Below are positions 19,089 through 28,791 of a stretch of DNA of 64,000 nucleotides, piece after piece. The DNA lies in NCBI GenBank assembly GCA_016711435.1, contig JADJSY010000088.1, positions 62,001 through 126,000 of the forward strand, read 5' to 3'. The notes beneath the pieces are model-generated. The model was not told the origin of the DNA. It did not search any database and saw only the letters and a program-made list of their open reading frames with translations. How positions within the stretch are numbered: position 1 is the stretch's first letter; each line of letters starts with the position of its first letter. A program made the translations under genes and the position numbers. The stretch is from Lewinellaceae bacterium. Its GTDB lineage: Bacteria; Bacteroidota; Bacteroidia; Chitinophagales; Saprospiraceae.

Positions 19089-20396
19089 CTACCTCCCCAC
19101 CCCCAACACCCCCGCCAATTCCCTCAAAAACACCTCCCCCAACTTCGCCTCGTATTGCGCCGTCGTATACCGCGTCGTCGCATTGATGTAATTCACCTGC
19201 GCGGCGCGGAATTCCACCGTGGCGATACTGCCTAATTTGAACTTGTCCAGCGTAATTTCCAGGTTTCGGGCCGCAATGGCCTGGTTGTCTTTTTCGATCT
19301 GCACCAGCGCCAGATTAGTCACGTAGGTCTGATAGGCTGTGGCTAATTGCGACTGCACGTTCTGGTTGGTGCGTTCATAAACGAGTTGCGCATTGTCGAT
19401 CGAAATTCTGGCGTTGTTTTCCAGCCGCCGCTGATTGAAACCGTTAAAAATATTGACCGAAGCCGTCACGCCGTAGTCTAATCCGCGGCCCCGGGAAGAG
19501 GTGGCGAAGCCCAGCGCGGATTTGGAATTACTAAAAGAATACCCCGCATTCAGTCCGATGACCGGATAACGGTCGGCCCGTACCTGCCGGAGCTCGAGTT
19601 CAGCCACGCGTTTGTTGATCAGAGCAACTTGCAGGGCGGGGTTTTGTTGCGCCGCCCGGGCAGACAAATCGCTCAATATCAGGGTATTGTCGATGTCGAT
19701 GGTATCCACTACACGAAATTCGGTGTTGACATCCCGCGCCAGTTGTTCGTTCAGTTGAATGCGCGTATTGTGGTACAGGGTACGCTGCCGGATCAGGTTG
19801 GTGGTGTCGGTGTTAAAATCCACCTGGGCATTCAGCACTTCCAGGCGGGACGATTTGCCGATCTCCAGGCGTGACTGGGCGGTATTGACCCGCACCCGCG
19901 AAATGCTGATAATGGTGTCGAAAGCGGCCAGTTGCTGCTGTTGCTGCACCAGGTCGTAATACAAATTCACGACATCGGCCACTTTGCCAAGCATGGCTAA
20001 GCGCAGATTTTCTTCGCCCAGGTTGCGAAGTTCCTTCAACTGATCGTAGCGGGCAAACATCCGGAACCCGTTGAACACCGTCCAGTTCAGCCCGACGCCG
20101 TAATTGATGCCGGAATTGGTTACGTTGTTACCTTCGCGCACGGTCCCGTCCGAGCGGTTTTGCCGGGTGCTTTCGATGCTGTTGTTGTTGGAAAAATTGG
20201 CGCCGACGGCGGGCAAAAAACCGGCATTTCCATAAGTCACGTTGTTGCGGTCGATGCTGAGGTTATTGGCGGCGATCCGGACATCGTAGTTGTTTTCCAG
20301 GGCGATACGAACGGCGTCTTCCAGGGTCAGGATGGGCTGGGCGTTCAGCGTGGAGGCGAAGATGAATAAACAGGATAAAAATTTTAGGTATTTCAT
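19089..20396 (-). CDS. TolC-family outer-membrane efflux protein
   Basis: This is the outer-membrane channel of a tripartite pump. The start at 20396 gives a signal peptide (MKYLKFLSCLFIFASTLNAQ) and a 435-residue product. TolC repeats are visible: LTLEDAVRIALENNYDVRIA at the N-terminus and a second, weaker repeat around QNPALQVALINKRVAELELR. Long helical stretches lie in between. It is the last gene of the minus-strand adaptor-transporter-channel set, separated from the transporter by a gap filled with an inverted repeat. Confidence 0.93.
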   Translation of the reverse strand: MKYLKFLSCLFIFASTLNAQPILTLEDAVRIALENNYDVRIAANNLSIDRNNVTYGNAGFLPAVGANFSNNNSIESTRQNRSDGTVREGNNVTNSGINYGVGLNWTVFNGFRMFARYDQLKELRNLGEENLRLAMLGKVADVVNLYYDLVQQQQQLAAFDTIISISRVRVNTAQSRLEIGKSSRLEVLNAQVDFNTDTTNLIRQRTLYHNTRIQLNEQLARDVNTEFRVVDTIDIDNTLILSDLSARAAQQNPALQVALINKRVAELELRQVRADRYPVIGLNAGYSFSNSKSALGFATSSRGRGLDYGVTASVNIFNGFNQRRLENNARISIDNAQLVYERTNQNVQSQLATAYQTYVTNLALVQIEKDNQAIAARNLEITLDKFKLGSIATVEFRAAQVNYINATTRYTTAQYEAKLGEVFLRELAGVLGVGR

Positions 20397-20426
20397 GTGT
20401 TTTGTGTGTTGAGCACGGGATAGAAT

Positions 20427-20604
20427 GGGGACGCGGATTTTGCGGATCAAGCGGATTGAAACGGATTTTTTTAATTGATAATTGATTATTAACGATGTAT
20501 GATTGATGATGTATCGCGCAAATCAACAATTGTCAATTATCAATCAGCAATCATCAATTTAAAAATCCGTTTCAATCCGCTTGATCCACAAAAACCGCGT
20601 CCCC
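20427..20604. repeat. Long inverted repeat between the RND transporter and tolC
   Basis: The left arm starts GGGGACGCGGATTTTGCGGA and continues to about 20470. The right arm, from about 20560, is its near-complement and ends at 20604. The loop contains smaller AT-rich inverted repeats (TTGATAATTGATTATT and similar). As RNA from the minus strand it would form a hairpin of more than 40 bp between the two cistrons. Confidence 0.85.
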
Positions 20605-20631
20605 ATCCACGCTACGGCGGGCAAATAATAA

Positions 20632-23600
20632 TCATCTGGCCTCCTCCCGTTCCAGCCGCTCCGCTTCTTCCAAATCCGGATTCGGTTTGTGTTCACTGGA
20701 CCAGGACGAATAAATAGCCGGAATAATAAACAAGGTAAGCACCAGAGAAAAAGTGGTGCCACCCACGACCACCACGCCCATACCCGCCCGGCTTTTGGCC
20801 GCAGCGCCGATGGCCAGCGCAATGGGCAGGGCGCCGAGCGCAATCGCCAGACTGGTCATCAGAATCGGCCTCAAACGCGCTTCCGCCGCTTCCAGAATGG
20901 CCTCGGCTTTGGGTTTGCCGGCTTCTTTCAACTGGTTGGCAAATTCGACGATCAGAATACCGTTTTTGGTCACCAGCCCGATCAGCATGATGGTGCCGAT
21001 CTGGCTGAAAATGTTCCAGGTTTGTCCGAACAGCCACAAAGAGAGCAGGGCGCCCGCCACAGCCAATGGCACCGTAATAATAATAATCAGCGGATCCAGA
21101 AAACTTTCAAACTGGGCGGCCAGGATCAGGTAAATCAACAGCAAGGCCAGTGCGAACGCATACGCCGTGTTGGAGCTACTTTCCACGAAGTCGCGCGATT
21201 CGCCGCCGAGGTCGGTGGAAAAAGTCTCGTCCAGCACGCCGGCGGCGACGCGGTCCATGGCGGCAATGCCGTCGCCCATGCTCTGGCCCGGCGCGAGATT
21301 GGCCGTTACGGTGGCGGACAGGTAGCGGTTGTTGTGGTAGAGTTGCGGCGGGCTGCTTTGCTCTTCCAGTTGTACGACGTTGTCGAGTTGCAGGAGTTCA
21401 CCCGTTCTGCTGCGCACGAACATAGCGGTCAGGTCCAGCGGTTCGTCGCGGTCCCGGTCGTCGAACTGGCCGATGACCTGGTATTGTTTGCCGTTCATTT
21501 TAAAATAACCGAAACGCTGCCCGCTCAGCGCCAGTTGCAGGGTTTGCGCTATATCGATAACCGATACCCCCAGACTTTCAGCCTTGTCGCGATCGATAGA
21601 GACGTTTAGTTCGGGTTTGTTAAATTTCAGGTTGACGTCCACGTTGGACAAAGCCGGTTCCTGACCGGCTGCTTCCAGAAACAAGGGGATTTTTTCTTCT
21701 AATTTTTCAAAATTCGGCGCCTGAATGATATACTCGATCGGCGCACCGCCCCGCCGGTTCACGGCGATAGTAGGCTGTTGGGACACGTTGGTACGCGCAT
21801 CGGGATATTTTCGCACTTCGCGGGTAAGCGCCGTAGCAATTTCCGCCTGTGAGCGTTCACGTTCGCCGGGCGCCGACAGGGTCATACGCATGCGGCCGTT
21901 ATTGGCGCCGCCGAAACCCGTGATAACCAGATTGACTTTCTTTTCCGGAATAGAATCGTTGACCAACGCCGTCAATTCCTGCATGAAGCGGTCGGTATAG
22001 ATGTAGGTGGAACCTTCGGGCGCCGTGACGTTGACATTCAAAAAACTGCGGTCGTCATAAGGCGCCGTTTCTTTGGGCAGCAGCGTATAAAACAGATAAA
22101 TCAGGCCGAAACAAGCCAAAATAATAGGGTAACTCAGCCATTTCAGTCGTATAAAGTCTTTCAGGGCATCTGCGTAGCCGCTGTTCAGTTTTTGGAAATA
22201 AGGTTCCGTCCAGTTGTAAAACCTCGACTTTTTATGTTCGCCGCTTTTCATCAGATAAGCGTTCAGCATGGGCGTCAGCGTCAGCGACACAAAAGCCGAA
22301 ATCAGCACGGACGCGGCAATGGCTACCCCGAATTCGCGGAACAGACGCCCGACAAATCCCTCCAAAAACACCACCGGCAGGAACACCGCCGCCAGTGTGA
22401 CGGATATCGAAAGCACTGCAAAAAAGATTTCCTGCGAGCCTTTTAGCGCCGCCTGAATCGGGGACATCCCTTCTTCCACTTTTTTAAAAATATTCTCCGT
22501 CACCACAATCCCGTCATCCACCACCAGGCCGGTGGCCAGTACGATAGCCAGCAGCGTCAGCACATTGATGGAAAAACCGAACAGGTACATCACAAAAAAA
22601 GTAGCGATCAGCGACACGGGAATATCGATCAGCGGCCGGAATGCAATGCCCCAGTCGCGGAAAAACAGGTAAATGATGAGGATAACCAGCACCAGTGCGA
22701 TCCCGATGGTTTCTGCCACTTCGATGACCGATTGTTTGATAAAACGCGTCTCGTCGTTGGCTACTTCGACCTGAATATCCGGTGGAAGGTCTTTTTTCAA
22801 CACTTCCAGTTCTTTATAAAAGGCCTTGCTGATTTCCAGGTAATTGGTGCCCGGCTGCGGCGTTAAGGACATTGCCACCATGGTTTTACCCGATTCCGTC
22901 AGCCGGGTTTCCAGGTTTTCCGCTTCCAGCGAAGCCAGGCCAATATCGCTGAAACGTATAATTTTATCGCCTACTGTTTTGATAATCAGTCGATTGAATT
23001 GCTCCTCGGTACTCAGGTTTCCAATGGTGTTGACGTTTAATTCCGTGTTGACGCCGGTCACTTTCCCGGAAGGCAATTCTACATTTTCATTGGACAATGC
23101 GGTACGGATATCGGAAGCGGTCAGGCCGTAGGAGACCAGTTTGGCCGGATCGATCCACAGGCGCATGGCATAGCGGCGTTGCCCAAAGATACCCGTGCTG
23201 CTCACGCCCGGTATGGTTTGCAGGCGTTCGCCGATCACATTTTCGGCAAAATCGTTCAGAGCCAGTTGATCGCGCGTAGCGCTTTGGATCGTCAGTGTAA
23301 TGATCGGCTGCGCATCCGCATCCGCTTTGGATACCACCGGCGGCGCATCGATATCCTGAGGCAGACCTCTGGCGGCCTGTGATACTTTGTCGCGCACGTC
23401 GTTGGCGGCGGTTTCCAGGTCTTTATCCAGGTTAAATTCGATCGTGATATTGCTGGAACCCTGGGCGCTTCTGGAAGAAATATTGCGTATCCCGTCAATG
23501 GAATTGATCGCTTTTTCCAGGGGTTCGGTGATCTGCGACTCGATGATGGTTGGGTTAGCGCCCGCGTAATTGGTACGCACGGATACCGTAGCCGGATCGA

Positions 23601-23718
23601 TGGACGGAAACTCCCGCACGCCCAGAAAGGTGTACCCAATCACACCGAACAAGATCAGCACCAGGTTGATGACGATGGTGAAGACGGGGCGTTTGATACA
23701 GATGCTGGAGAGGCTCAT
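20632..23718 (-). CDS. RND-family efflux transporter, HAE1 type
   Basis: The product of about 1028 residues is a proton-driven inner-membrane pump. It begins MSLSSICIKRPVFTIVINLV, the classic first helix of AcrB/MexB relatives. TM4 carries the paired acidic residues in ATGLVVDDGIVVTENI, and the PF-FPSIDP and GxSLALP-like regions are in order. The start at 23718 was chosen over upstream in-frame codons, which lie inside a CTCACTTCTCAC repeat. Adaptor upstream and TolC downstream complete the pump. Substrates are unknown; multidrug or detergent export is typical. Confidence 0.95.
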   Translation of the reverse strand: MSLSSICIKRPVFTIVINLVLILFGVIGYTFLGVREFPSIDPATVSVRTNYAGANPTIIESQITEPLEKAINSIDGIRNISSRSAQGSSNITIEFNLDKDLETAANDVRDKVSQAARGLPQDIDAPPVVSKADADAQPIITLTIQSATRDQLALNDFAENVIGERLQTIPGVSSTGIFGQRRYAMRLWIDPAKLVSYGLTASDIRTALSNENVELPSGKVTGVNTELNVNTIGNLSTEEQFNRLIIKTVGDKIIRFSDIGLASLEAENLETRLTESGKTMVAMSLTPQPGTNYLEISKAFYKELEVLKKDLPPDIQVEVANDETRFIKQSVIEVAETIGIALVLVILIIYLFFRDWGIAFRPLIDIPVSLIATFFVMYLFGFSINVLTLLAIVLATGLVVDDGIVVTENIFKKVEEGMSPIQAALKGSQEIFFAVLSISVTLAAVFLPVVFLEGFVGRLFREFGVAIAASVLISAFVSLTLTPMLNAYLMKSGEHKKSRFYNWTEPYFQKLNSGYADALKDFIRLKWLSYPIILACFGLIYLFYTLLPKETAPYDDRSFLNVNVTAPEGSTYIYTDRFMQELTALVNDSIPEKKVNLVITGFGGANNGRMRMTLSAPGERERSQAEIATALTREVRKYPDARTNVSQQPTIAVNRRGGAPIEYIIQAPNFEKLEEKIPLFLEAAGQEPALSNVDVNLKFNKPELNVSIDRDKAESLGVSVIDIAQTLQLALSGQRFGYFKMNGKQYQVIGQFDDRDRDEPLDLTAMFVRSRTGELLQLDNVVQLEEQSSPPQLYHNNRYLSATVTANLAPGQSMGDGIAAMDRVAAGVLDETFSTDLGGESRDFVESSSNTAYAFALALLLIYLILAAQFESFLDPLIIIITVPLAVAGALLSLWLFGQTWNIFSQIGTIMLIGLVTKNGILIVEFANQLKEAGKPKAEAILEAAEARLRPILMTSLAIALGALPIALAIGAAAKSRAGMGVVVVGGTTFSLVLTLFIIPAIYSSWSSEHKPNPDLEEAERLEREEAR

Positions 23719-24108
23719 ATTAGAGGTGAGAAGTGAGAAGTGAGAAGTGAGAGACATCCCGTTTGGCGGCTCGACGGTTTTAGATTTGGTTTTTCAGGCC
23801 GGGAATCGTGAGGCGTGAATGGTGAGTCGTGAGAGACATCCCGCTTGGCCGCCCTGGTGGTTTTTGGTATTGTTTTTTCAGGCCTGTACGTGAATCGTGT
23901 TTAGTGTATGGTGTTTAGTGTTTCGGGGCTTCGCGTTTGGCAGTAGTTGATGTTTTGTCGAATTTTCACAAATGCCAAACTAAGCCCTGAAACACTAAAC
24001 ACCATAACTAAACACTAATTCCGTACAGGCCTGAAAACAATACCAAAACCACCAGGGCGGCCAAGCGGGAAATTTCTCACCCTCTCACTTCTCCCCTCTC
24101 ACTTCTAC
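23719..24108. repeat. Large compound inverted repeat between adaptor and RND genes
   Basis: This 365-base gap holds no gene. The core arms are 23840-23935 and about 23975-24070, each including GCTTGGCCGCCCTGGTGG, a GTGTTTAG-type segment and CAGGCCTGTACG. Outside the arms, GAGGTGAGAAGTGAGAAG copies on one side face CTCTCACTTCTC copies on the other. The right-hand side overlaps the last codons of the adaptor gene. The structure could form a hairpin of over 90 bp within the operon. Confidence 0.9.
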
Positions 24109-25155
24109 CTTCACCGGCATTCCATTTTTTAAGGACAATACCCCCGTCGTCAGCACCGTATCGCCGTTCTGCAGCCCCGAGGTCACCAGTACTTCCGTGT
24201 CGGTACGGGTGGAGGTTTCGATCATCATTTCTTTGGCTTGGCCGTTTTTGACGATAAATACTTTTTTGCCGTCCTGAACGGGCACCACAGCCTGCGTTGG
24301 AATAAGGATGGCGTTCTCCATTTTACTCAGCGGCAATTGAATATTGGCAAAAGCGCCGGGTCGCAGCAGGCCGTCGGGGTTATCGGCCAATGCGCGCATT
24401 TGCAACGTGCGGGTGGTCGCATCCAGTCCCGGCTCGATGGCGTACACCCTGGCGGTGTATTGCTTGGTGTCGCCCGCCACGGTAAAGCCGAGCCGTGCAT
24501 TGACTTTTACTTTGTTCGTGTATTGTTCCGAGACGGAAAAGGTCACCTTCACCGGATTGATATTGACCAGATTGGCAACGACCGTTTCCGGCGACAAATA
24601 CGTACCCTCCGAAACCGATCGCAGGCCGACAGTGCCTGAAAAAGGAGCCCGAACGGTTGTTTTGGCCGATTGCGCCTCGATCAGCCGGGTTTGGGCCTGT
24701 CGCGATTTCAACTCGGCTTCGGCGGTCTGGTATTCTTCCTGGCTGATGGCTTCTTTTTCGAGCAGTAGTTTTGCGCGCCGGGCGTTTTCTGCCGCCAGTT
24801 GTTCCTGGGTTTGCGCCTGCGACAACTGGGCGCTGATTTCCGAACGGTCTATTTGCAACAACACCTGCCCTTTCTTGACCTGCCCGCCTTCTTTAAAATA
24901 GATGGCCGTCACCACACCGGAAACCTGGCTGCGGATCTGGATTTGTTCGTTGGCATCAATAGAGCCTTTTACAGAAAGAGAATCCACAAAAGTTTGCTGC
25001 GCAACCACTACCCCGTCAACCCGCAGCGGCGCGGCGGCGCGACCCGACTGTGCGGCCGGCGCCGTTTTTTTATTCTGGATAATGCGGTAACTGACCAGAC
25101 CGACAACGGCGATCAACAACAGGAGATAAACAAAATATCTTTTTTTAATTTTCAC
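24085..25155 (-). CDS. Periplasmic adaptor (membrane fusion protein) of RND pump
   Basis: The 356-residue HlyD/AcrA-type adaptor has one N-terminal membrane anchor (YFVYLLLLIAVVGLVSYRI). It then has a lipoyl half-motif (GSIDANEQIQIRSQVSGVV), a coiled-coil hairpin (EQLAAENARRAKLLLEKEAI), the second lipoyl half (TTVRAPFSGTVGLRSVSEG) and beta-barrel domains. The start is a GTG, because the upstream ATG overlaps it and runs into TGA at once. The gene is preceded directly by a 5' leader repeat and begins the pump operon. Confidence 0.93.
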   Translation of the reverse strand: MKIKKRYFVYLLLLIAVVGLVSYRIIQNKKTAPAAQSGRAAAPLRVDGVVVAQQTFVDSLSVKGSIDANEQIQIRSQVSGVVTAIYFKEGGQVKKGQVLLQIDRSEISAQLSQAQTQEQLAAENARRAKLLLEKEAISQEEYQTAEAELKSRQAQTRLIEAQSAKTTVRAPFSGTVGLRSVSEGTYLSPETVVANLVNINPVKVTFSVSEQYTNKVKVNARLGFTVAGDTKQYTARVYAIEPGLDATTRTLQMRALADNPDGLLRPGAFANIQLPLSKMENAILIPTQAVVPVQDGKKVFIVKNGQAKEMMIETSTRTDTEVLVTSGLQNGDTVLTTGVLSLKNGMPVKVEVRGEK

Positions 25156-25162
25156 ATTACCA

Positions 25163-25250
25163 AGTAGTTATCCGTTATTAGTTATTGGTTATCAGTGTTG
25201 ATCATCAAGCATTTGCAAAGAATTTAATCTAAAATATTTTGCCTGATATA
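25163..25250 (-). repeat. Copy of the recurrent 5' leader repeat, before the adaptor gene
   Basis: This is a full-length copy starting 8 bases before the GTG of the adaptor gene, in the standard gene-relative orientation. Its distal tail (GCAAAGAATTTAATCTAAAA, then ATTTTGCCTGATATACT) is shared almost exactly with the copy at 52590-52675, so the homologous unit can reach about 85 bp. Confidence 0.8.
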
Positions 25251-25361
25251 CTTATGATTTCACCTCGTATTTTTATGCTTTTGGTGACGGTGAAATTATG
25301 CCATTAACACAGTACTTAGTGGTGTTGTTTCAGAAAACTTATGTTGCCTTCCTCATAAACC

Positions 25362-27008
25362 CTATTTTTTCAGTTTATCATAAGCCGGAACAATCGTTGG
25401 AAGCAGCCCGGTTTGTAAAGCATGCCAAAGGAATACAAAAAATTCTTCCTGTCTGTTTCGGACGTGGTAAATTGTTCCTGTTTTGAAGGGCGTTTCAGGG
25501 TCTCCATCCAGCATATTCTCTTCATTGACAAACAGTTCCGCTATCTTAGTCATGAGCCTCCTAACTTTCCGGCTGTCTTCCCGCAGTACTTTTACCTTCA
25601 GGTCTTTGTAGTGAATTTTTACCGTGCCACGCGCCACTCCGTTCCGGACGGATGTGTTGATTTCCGTCTTTTGCACGTACCCCGTTTCAATCATCAGGTT
25701 TTTATGGCTGATAACCGGATTGAGGGCCGCCAAAGGAAAATTGCGTATAGTAGCGGTGTAATCGACCTGTAAGGCGGGGGACAAAAGCGGAATGCGCATA
25801 TTCATTTTGATGGGCGCGCGGTTCATAAATTTCGACTCTACCCACAAGTCAAACGGGCGCTGCTCGTCCATGAGCATGGAATCATTGGTCAGATTATTGG
25901 CCGTGACGTAGGTATGATTAAAAGTGACCAAAAAATCGGCATCCGGCTCTTTGGTAGTCACACCGATATCGCAGTCTTTCATCACTACATTTTTGATATT
26001 GAACAGTCCCGTGATTTTCCTGACAGCCTCATTCGGCAGGATTTTCCGGTAAGGCAGCGGCAGTAATTTATTGCTGGTGAGGATCAATTTAGCCTGGTCG
26101 ACTTGCAGGGTATCCGCGCTGAAATAGTTGTGTCGCAACAATCTGTCCATATCGAATCCGGTCAGGGTCATTTCGGGGCAAATGAATGCGATATATGCCT
26201 TTCGGAAGGGTTGCTGCCTGAAAAACTCCTGTTCGGTTTGAAGCGGCGCCACCGAAAAACGGCGTAACGAAATCTTGCGGCTGTTTTTTGACAGGTAAAA
26301 ACTGTCCAATGAAACGAGGTGCGTACCCTCATTGCTACGCGTTTCAAAATGCCCCAATTGTATGGCAATGTCTTTGCAATAAGTGACCTCGGCTGATGCT
26401 TTGTCAATATCGATCTGGCTGAATAAAAGGTTTACGTCGGTCAAATACTGTTGTACGGTGTCGCGCTCCTGCCATGTATGAAGCGTAATATCAGCATGAT
26501 TAACAGATATTTCATTGATTTTCAATGCTTTCGATACCGGGGCAAGAAGGTCGGGCAATTCCGCCAAGGTGCGTAACAGCACGGAATCGCGTTGTGTGGT
26601 ATCGCGCTGCCGGGTTATTTTCAGAATGGGCCGTTGGAAGTTGATGGCCCGCATCTCGATCTTTTTGGAAAACAGATAACGAAACATGTTTACATGCAGA
26701 ATCTCCACACTGCCAACTGACATCTGAATGACCGGCGGGAATGAGTCGGGCCAGGTCTGCCGGATAGCCGCCCATTTTGCGGTATCGGTCGTTACTACAA
26801 TATCAGCGGCTTTCAGGACGCCGTTCCAGACGTTCAAGTAGGTATTTCCGACGGACAGGGAATACACACCCTTGCTGTTTTGCGCTGAAAAACGCTCTAT
26901 TTCCTTCTGAATGCGCCACTTTGCATAATAATTTAACGAAAAAGCAGCTGCGATACAGATTACAAGTAGTGCTATAAGGACGCGCCCAATCCAAGGATTT
27001 TTTTTCAT
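25362..27008 (-). CDS. AsmA-like envelope protein with N-terminal anchor
   Basis: The 548-residue product has one N-terminal membrane helix (VLIALLVICIAAAFSLNYYA). A long beta-rich periplasmic region follows, without enzymatic motifs. Repeated 'LKINEISVNHADITLH'-style strands and a late 'TGYVQKTEINTSVRNGVARG' segment resemble AsmA/DUF748-type proteins, which are implicated in outer-membrane lipid homeostasis. The C-terminus is basic and short. The assignment rests on overall architecture rather than a signature motif. It is a single minus-strand gene upstream of the pump operon, with its own truncated leader repeat. Confidence 0.55.
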   Translation of the reverse strand: MKKNPWIGRVLIALLVICIAAAFSLNYYAKWRIQKEIERFSAQNSKGVYSLSVGNTYLNVWNGVLKAADIVVTTDTAKWAAIRQTWPDSFPPVIQMSVGSVEILHVNMFRYLFSKKIEMRAINFQRPILKITRQRDTTQRDSVLLRTLAELPDLLAPVSKALKINEISVNHADITLHTWQERDTVQQYLTDVNLLFSQIDIDKASAEVTYCKDIAIQLGHFETRSNEGTHLVSLDSFYLSKNSRKISLRRFSVAPLQTEQEFFRQQPFRKAYIAFICPEMTLTGFDMDRLLRHNYFSADTLQVDQAKLILTSNKLLPLPYRKILPNEAVRKITGLFNIKNVVMKDCDIGVTTKEPDADFLVTFNHTYVTANNLTNDSMLMDEQRPFDLWVESKFMNRAPIKMNMRIPLLSPALQVDYTATIRNFPLAALNPVISHKNLMIETGYVQKTEINTSVRNGVARGTVKIHYKDLKVKVLREDSRKVRRLMTKIAELFVNEENMLDGDPETPFKTGTIYHVRNRQEEFFVFLWHALQTGLLPTIVPAYDKLKK

Positions 27009-27017
27009 ATTCTTATT

Positions 27018-27049
27018 TCTGTCAAGTAGTTATCCGTTATCGGTTATTA
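27018..27049 (-). repeat. Truncated copy of the 5' leader repeat
   Basis: Only the start-proximal part (AACGGATAACTACTTG on the minus strand) is present, 10-16 bases before the AsmA-like ATG. The remainder of the 285-base gap up to 27293 shows no other feature. Confidence 0.55.
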
Positions 27050-27293
27050 CTCAACGCTCAACGTTCTCAACCTCTCCACTTTCAGTAAACAACAGCGCCA
27101 TGCCTGTGGTGTTGCAAAATGGAACGGAGGTAAACAAAATGGGGCGCCTCACGCCTTCAACATGTGGAACGAATTCCTCATTTTGAATCACTTTGACATC
27201 ATGCTGCCCTGGCATCTGTTTTGAAATTTATTCTTTATTGCTGATTGCTTATGCAATGTCGAATCTTAATTACTCATCAATAAATTTTTAAAA

Positions 27294-27764
27294 ATGCAAA
27301 ACAATAATGAAGCACTCGCGGATACATTTAATGAATTGATCCGCATCAATTTTGACCGTGTTTATGGCTACGAAAAAGCAGTGGCAGAAACTGAGCAAGT
27401 AGATATTGACCTGAAGGCCATTTTTAATGAATATGCCGACATGAGCCGTGAATATATTGCATACTGGCAACAGCAGGTTCGCTCTTTGGGAGAAGAACCC
27501 GCATCTGATTCCACTGTACGGGGCAAGGTGTACCGTGTATGGATGGATGTGAAATCTGCTGTCACCAATCACGACCGCGAAAGCATCCTTAATTCATGTG
27601 CTTTCGGTGAAAAAGCCGCTATAGACGCATACGAAGATGCCCTCTCCACGAACACGCATTTGCCCGACGAGTACCGGCTGGCAATTGTAGATCAAAAATC
27701 CAAACTTCAGGCTGCGCACAATAAAATTGAAATGTACGCCAACGTTAATGAAAAAATTGGTTGA
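27294..27764 (+). CDS. DUF2383 (PA2169-like) four-helix-bundle protein
   Basis: The 156-residue all-helical protein fits the ferritin-like DUF2383 family: an early LADTFNELIRINFDRVYGYE helix, and a later CAFGEKAAIDAYEDAL helix with paired acidic residues. The family's function is not established, although it often co-occurs with Dps and general-stress genes, as here. Its last codons form the left end of a long inverted repeat, so the 3' end of its mRNA would be a strong hairpin shared with the convergent dps gene. Confidence 0.85.
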   Translation: MQNNNEALADTFNELIRINFDRVYGYEKAVAETEQVDIDLKAIFNEYADMSREYIAYWQQQVRSLGEEPASDSTVRGKVYRVWMDVKSAVTNHDRESILNSCAFGEKAAIDAYEDALSTNTHLPDEYRLAIVDQKSKLQAAHNKIEMYANVNEKIG

Positions 27765-27897
27765 TAAATAGTTATTAGTTATCAGTTATTAGTTATCCGT
27801 GTTCATAATCAAGCATTTACAATTAATATAGACTAATAATTGTAAATGCTTGATTATGAACACGGATAACTGATAACTGATAACTATTTATCAACCT
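27759..27897. repeat. Head-to-head pair of leader repeats forming a long hairpin
   Basis: Two copies of the leader repeat face each other as near-perfect arms of about 62 bp, with TTAATATAGACTAATAA as the loop. The left arm starts inside the final codons of the DUF2383 gene (GGTTGATAAATAG) and the right arm ends with the complement. The element sits between two convergent genes and could serve as a bidirectional terminator or mRNA 3'-end stabiliser. Confidence 0.9.
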
Positions 27898-27925
27898 TGA
27901 AAGACGTCCTCTCTTTTTAGGTGCA

Positions 27926-28423
27926 TCAACCTAAATATCTCCGGAGCATCCAGGCATTTTTCTCCTGTGTTTGAAGCAATTTGGTGAGAATATCTACCGT
28001 GCCCGGATCGTCATAACCTTCCGTTATGTCACCTATCATTTTTCGCATGTTGCGAGCCATGGTGTCGCTGTCTTCCGCCAACTCTTTTACTGCGAATGTT
28101 TGCTCCTTTTTTCCGCCGCTCGACTCCTTGAGTTGTGCCCTTTTTAGAAATTCTGACATGGAACCTGCTGCGGCATACCCCAATTGTTGAATCCTTTCCG
28201 CCACTTCATCAATTTGAAGGGCAATAAGATTATACAACTTCTCAATAAACTCATGCACTTCGACAAAACTGGGGCCTACCAGGTTCCAGTGGAAATTGCG
28301 CATTTTTATATACAATACATGTTGGTCGGCCAGCAACTGATTGAGGTGTTCGGAAATAACGTTTTTATCAGTGGCGGGGATGCCCAATAGATTGCCGGAA
28401 TCCGTTTTTATTTGTTTTGACAT
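27926..28423 (-). CDS. dps: Dps-family DNA-protecting ferritin
   Basis: Dps oxidises and stores iron and can bind DNA under stress. The 165-residue product has the ferroxidase motifs RNFHWNLVGPSFVEVHEF and LQIDEVAERIQQLG, with the conserved His, Asp and Glu. The N-terminus is short and lysine-poor, so DNA binding may be weak. The length is typical. It converges with the DUF2383 gene and is followed on the plus strand by small membrane-protein genes, suggesting a stress-related cluster. Confidence 0.93.
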   Translation of the reverse strand: MSKQIKTDSGNLLGIPATDKNVISEHLNQLLADQHVLYIKMRNFHWNLVGPSFVEVHEFIEKLYNLIALQIDEVAERIQQLGYAAAGSMSEFLKRAQLKESSGGKKEQTFAVKELAEDSDTMARNMRKMIGDITEGYDDPGTVDILTKLLQTQEKNAWMLRRYLG

Positions 28424-28620
28424 ATCGCTGCATTTTTAAGTGAAAATGATTGTTTGTGGGTATTCAGATAAATTAAGGTGCCACGAGGGAATAGTGCCTC
28501 AAACCCACCCATTGTATTGAATTTTCTACAATACGGGTCATTTTTTCCCCAAATTGATCTGGTATAATGTTTTTATAAAACAGATTTAGTACAACCATCT
28601 GTCTCTACAACTTTATTCCT

Positions 28621-28791
28621 ATGAAAAAGCAAATGTTTTATTTCGGTTCTCTTATGACGGCACTTTCCACTTTATCCGGCTGTGAGGTAATAGGCGGAAT
28701 ATTTAAAGCGGGTGTCTGGTCCGGTATCCTCCTGGTAGTTCTGGGGATTGCATTAATTGTCTTTCTGATTTCAAAATTGGTCAAAAAGTAG
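28621..28791 (+). CDS. Small membrane lipoprotein-like peptide
   Basis: This short gene of 56 codons plus stop encodes MKKQMFYFGSLMTALSTLSG, then a lipobox-like Cys (LSGC), CEVIGGIFKAG, and one transmembrane helix (GILLVVLGIALIVFLISKLV) with a lysine end. Similar 50-60 residue peptides are common in Bacteroidota and are often labelled wrongly as cytidylyltransferases. The function is unknown. The stop codon coincides with the beginning of an inverted repeat. Confidence 0.7.
   Translation: MKKQMFYFGSLMTALSTLSGCEVIGGIFKAGVWSGILLVVLGIALIVFLISKLVKK

Noticed and set aside
20689..21609. Plus-strand frame opposite the RND transporter
   Set aside because: Antisense shadow; the product is rich in His/Arg and matches no domain, while the minus strand encodes a complete AcrB-type pump.
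27759..27897. Possible CRISPR-like repeat arrangement
   Set aside because: Copies of the leader repeat are dispersed, not in a spaced array; no cas gene or regular spacers are present.
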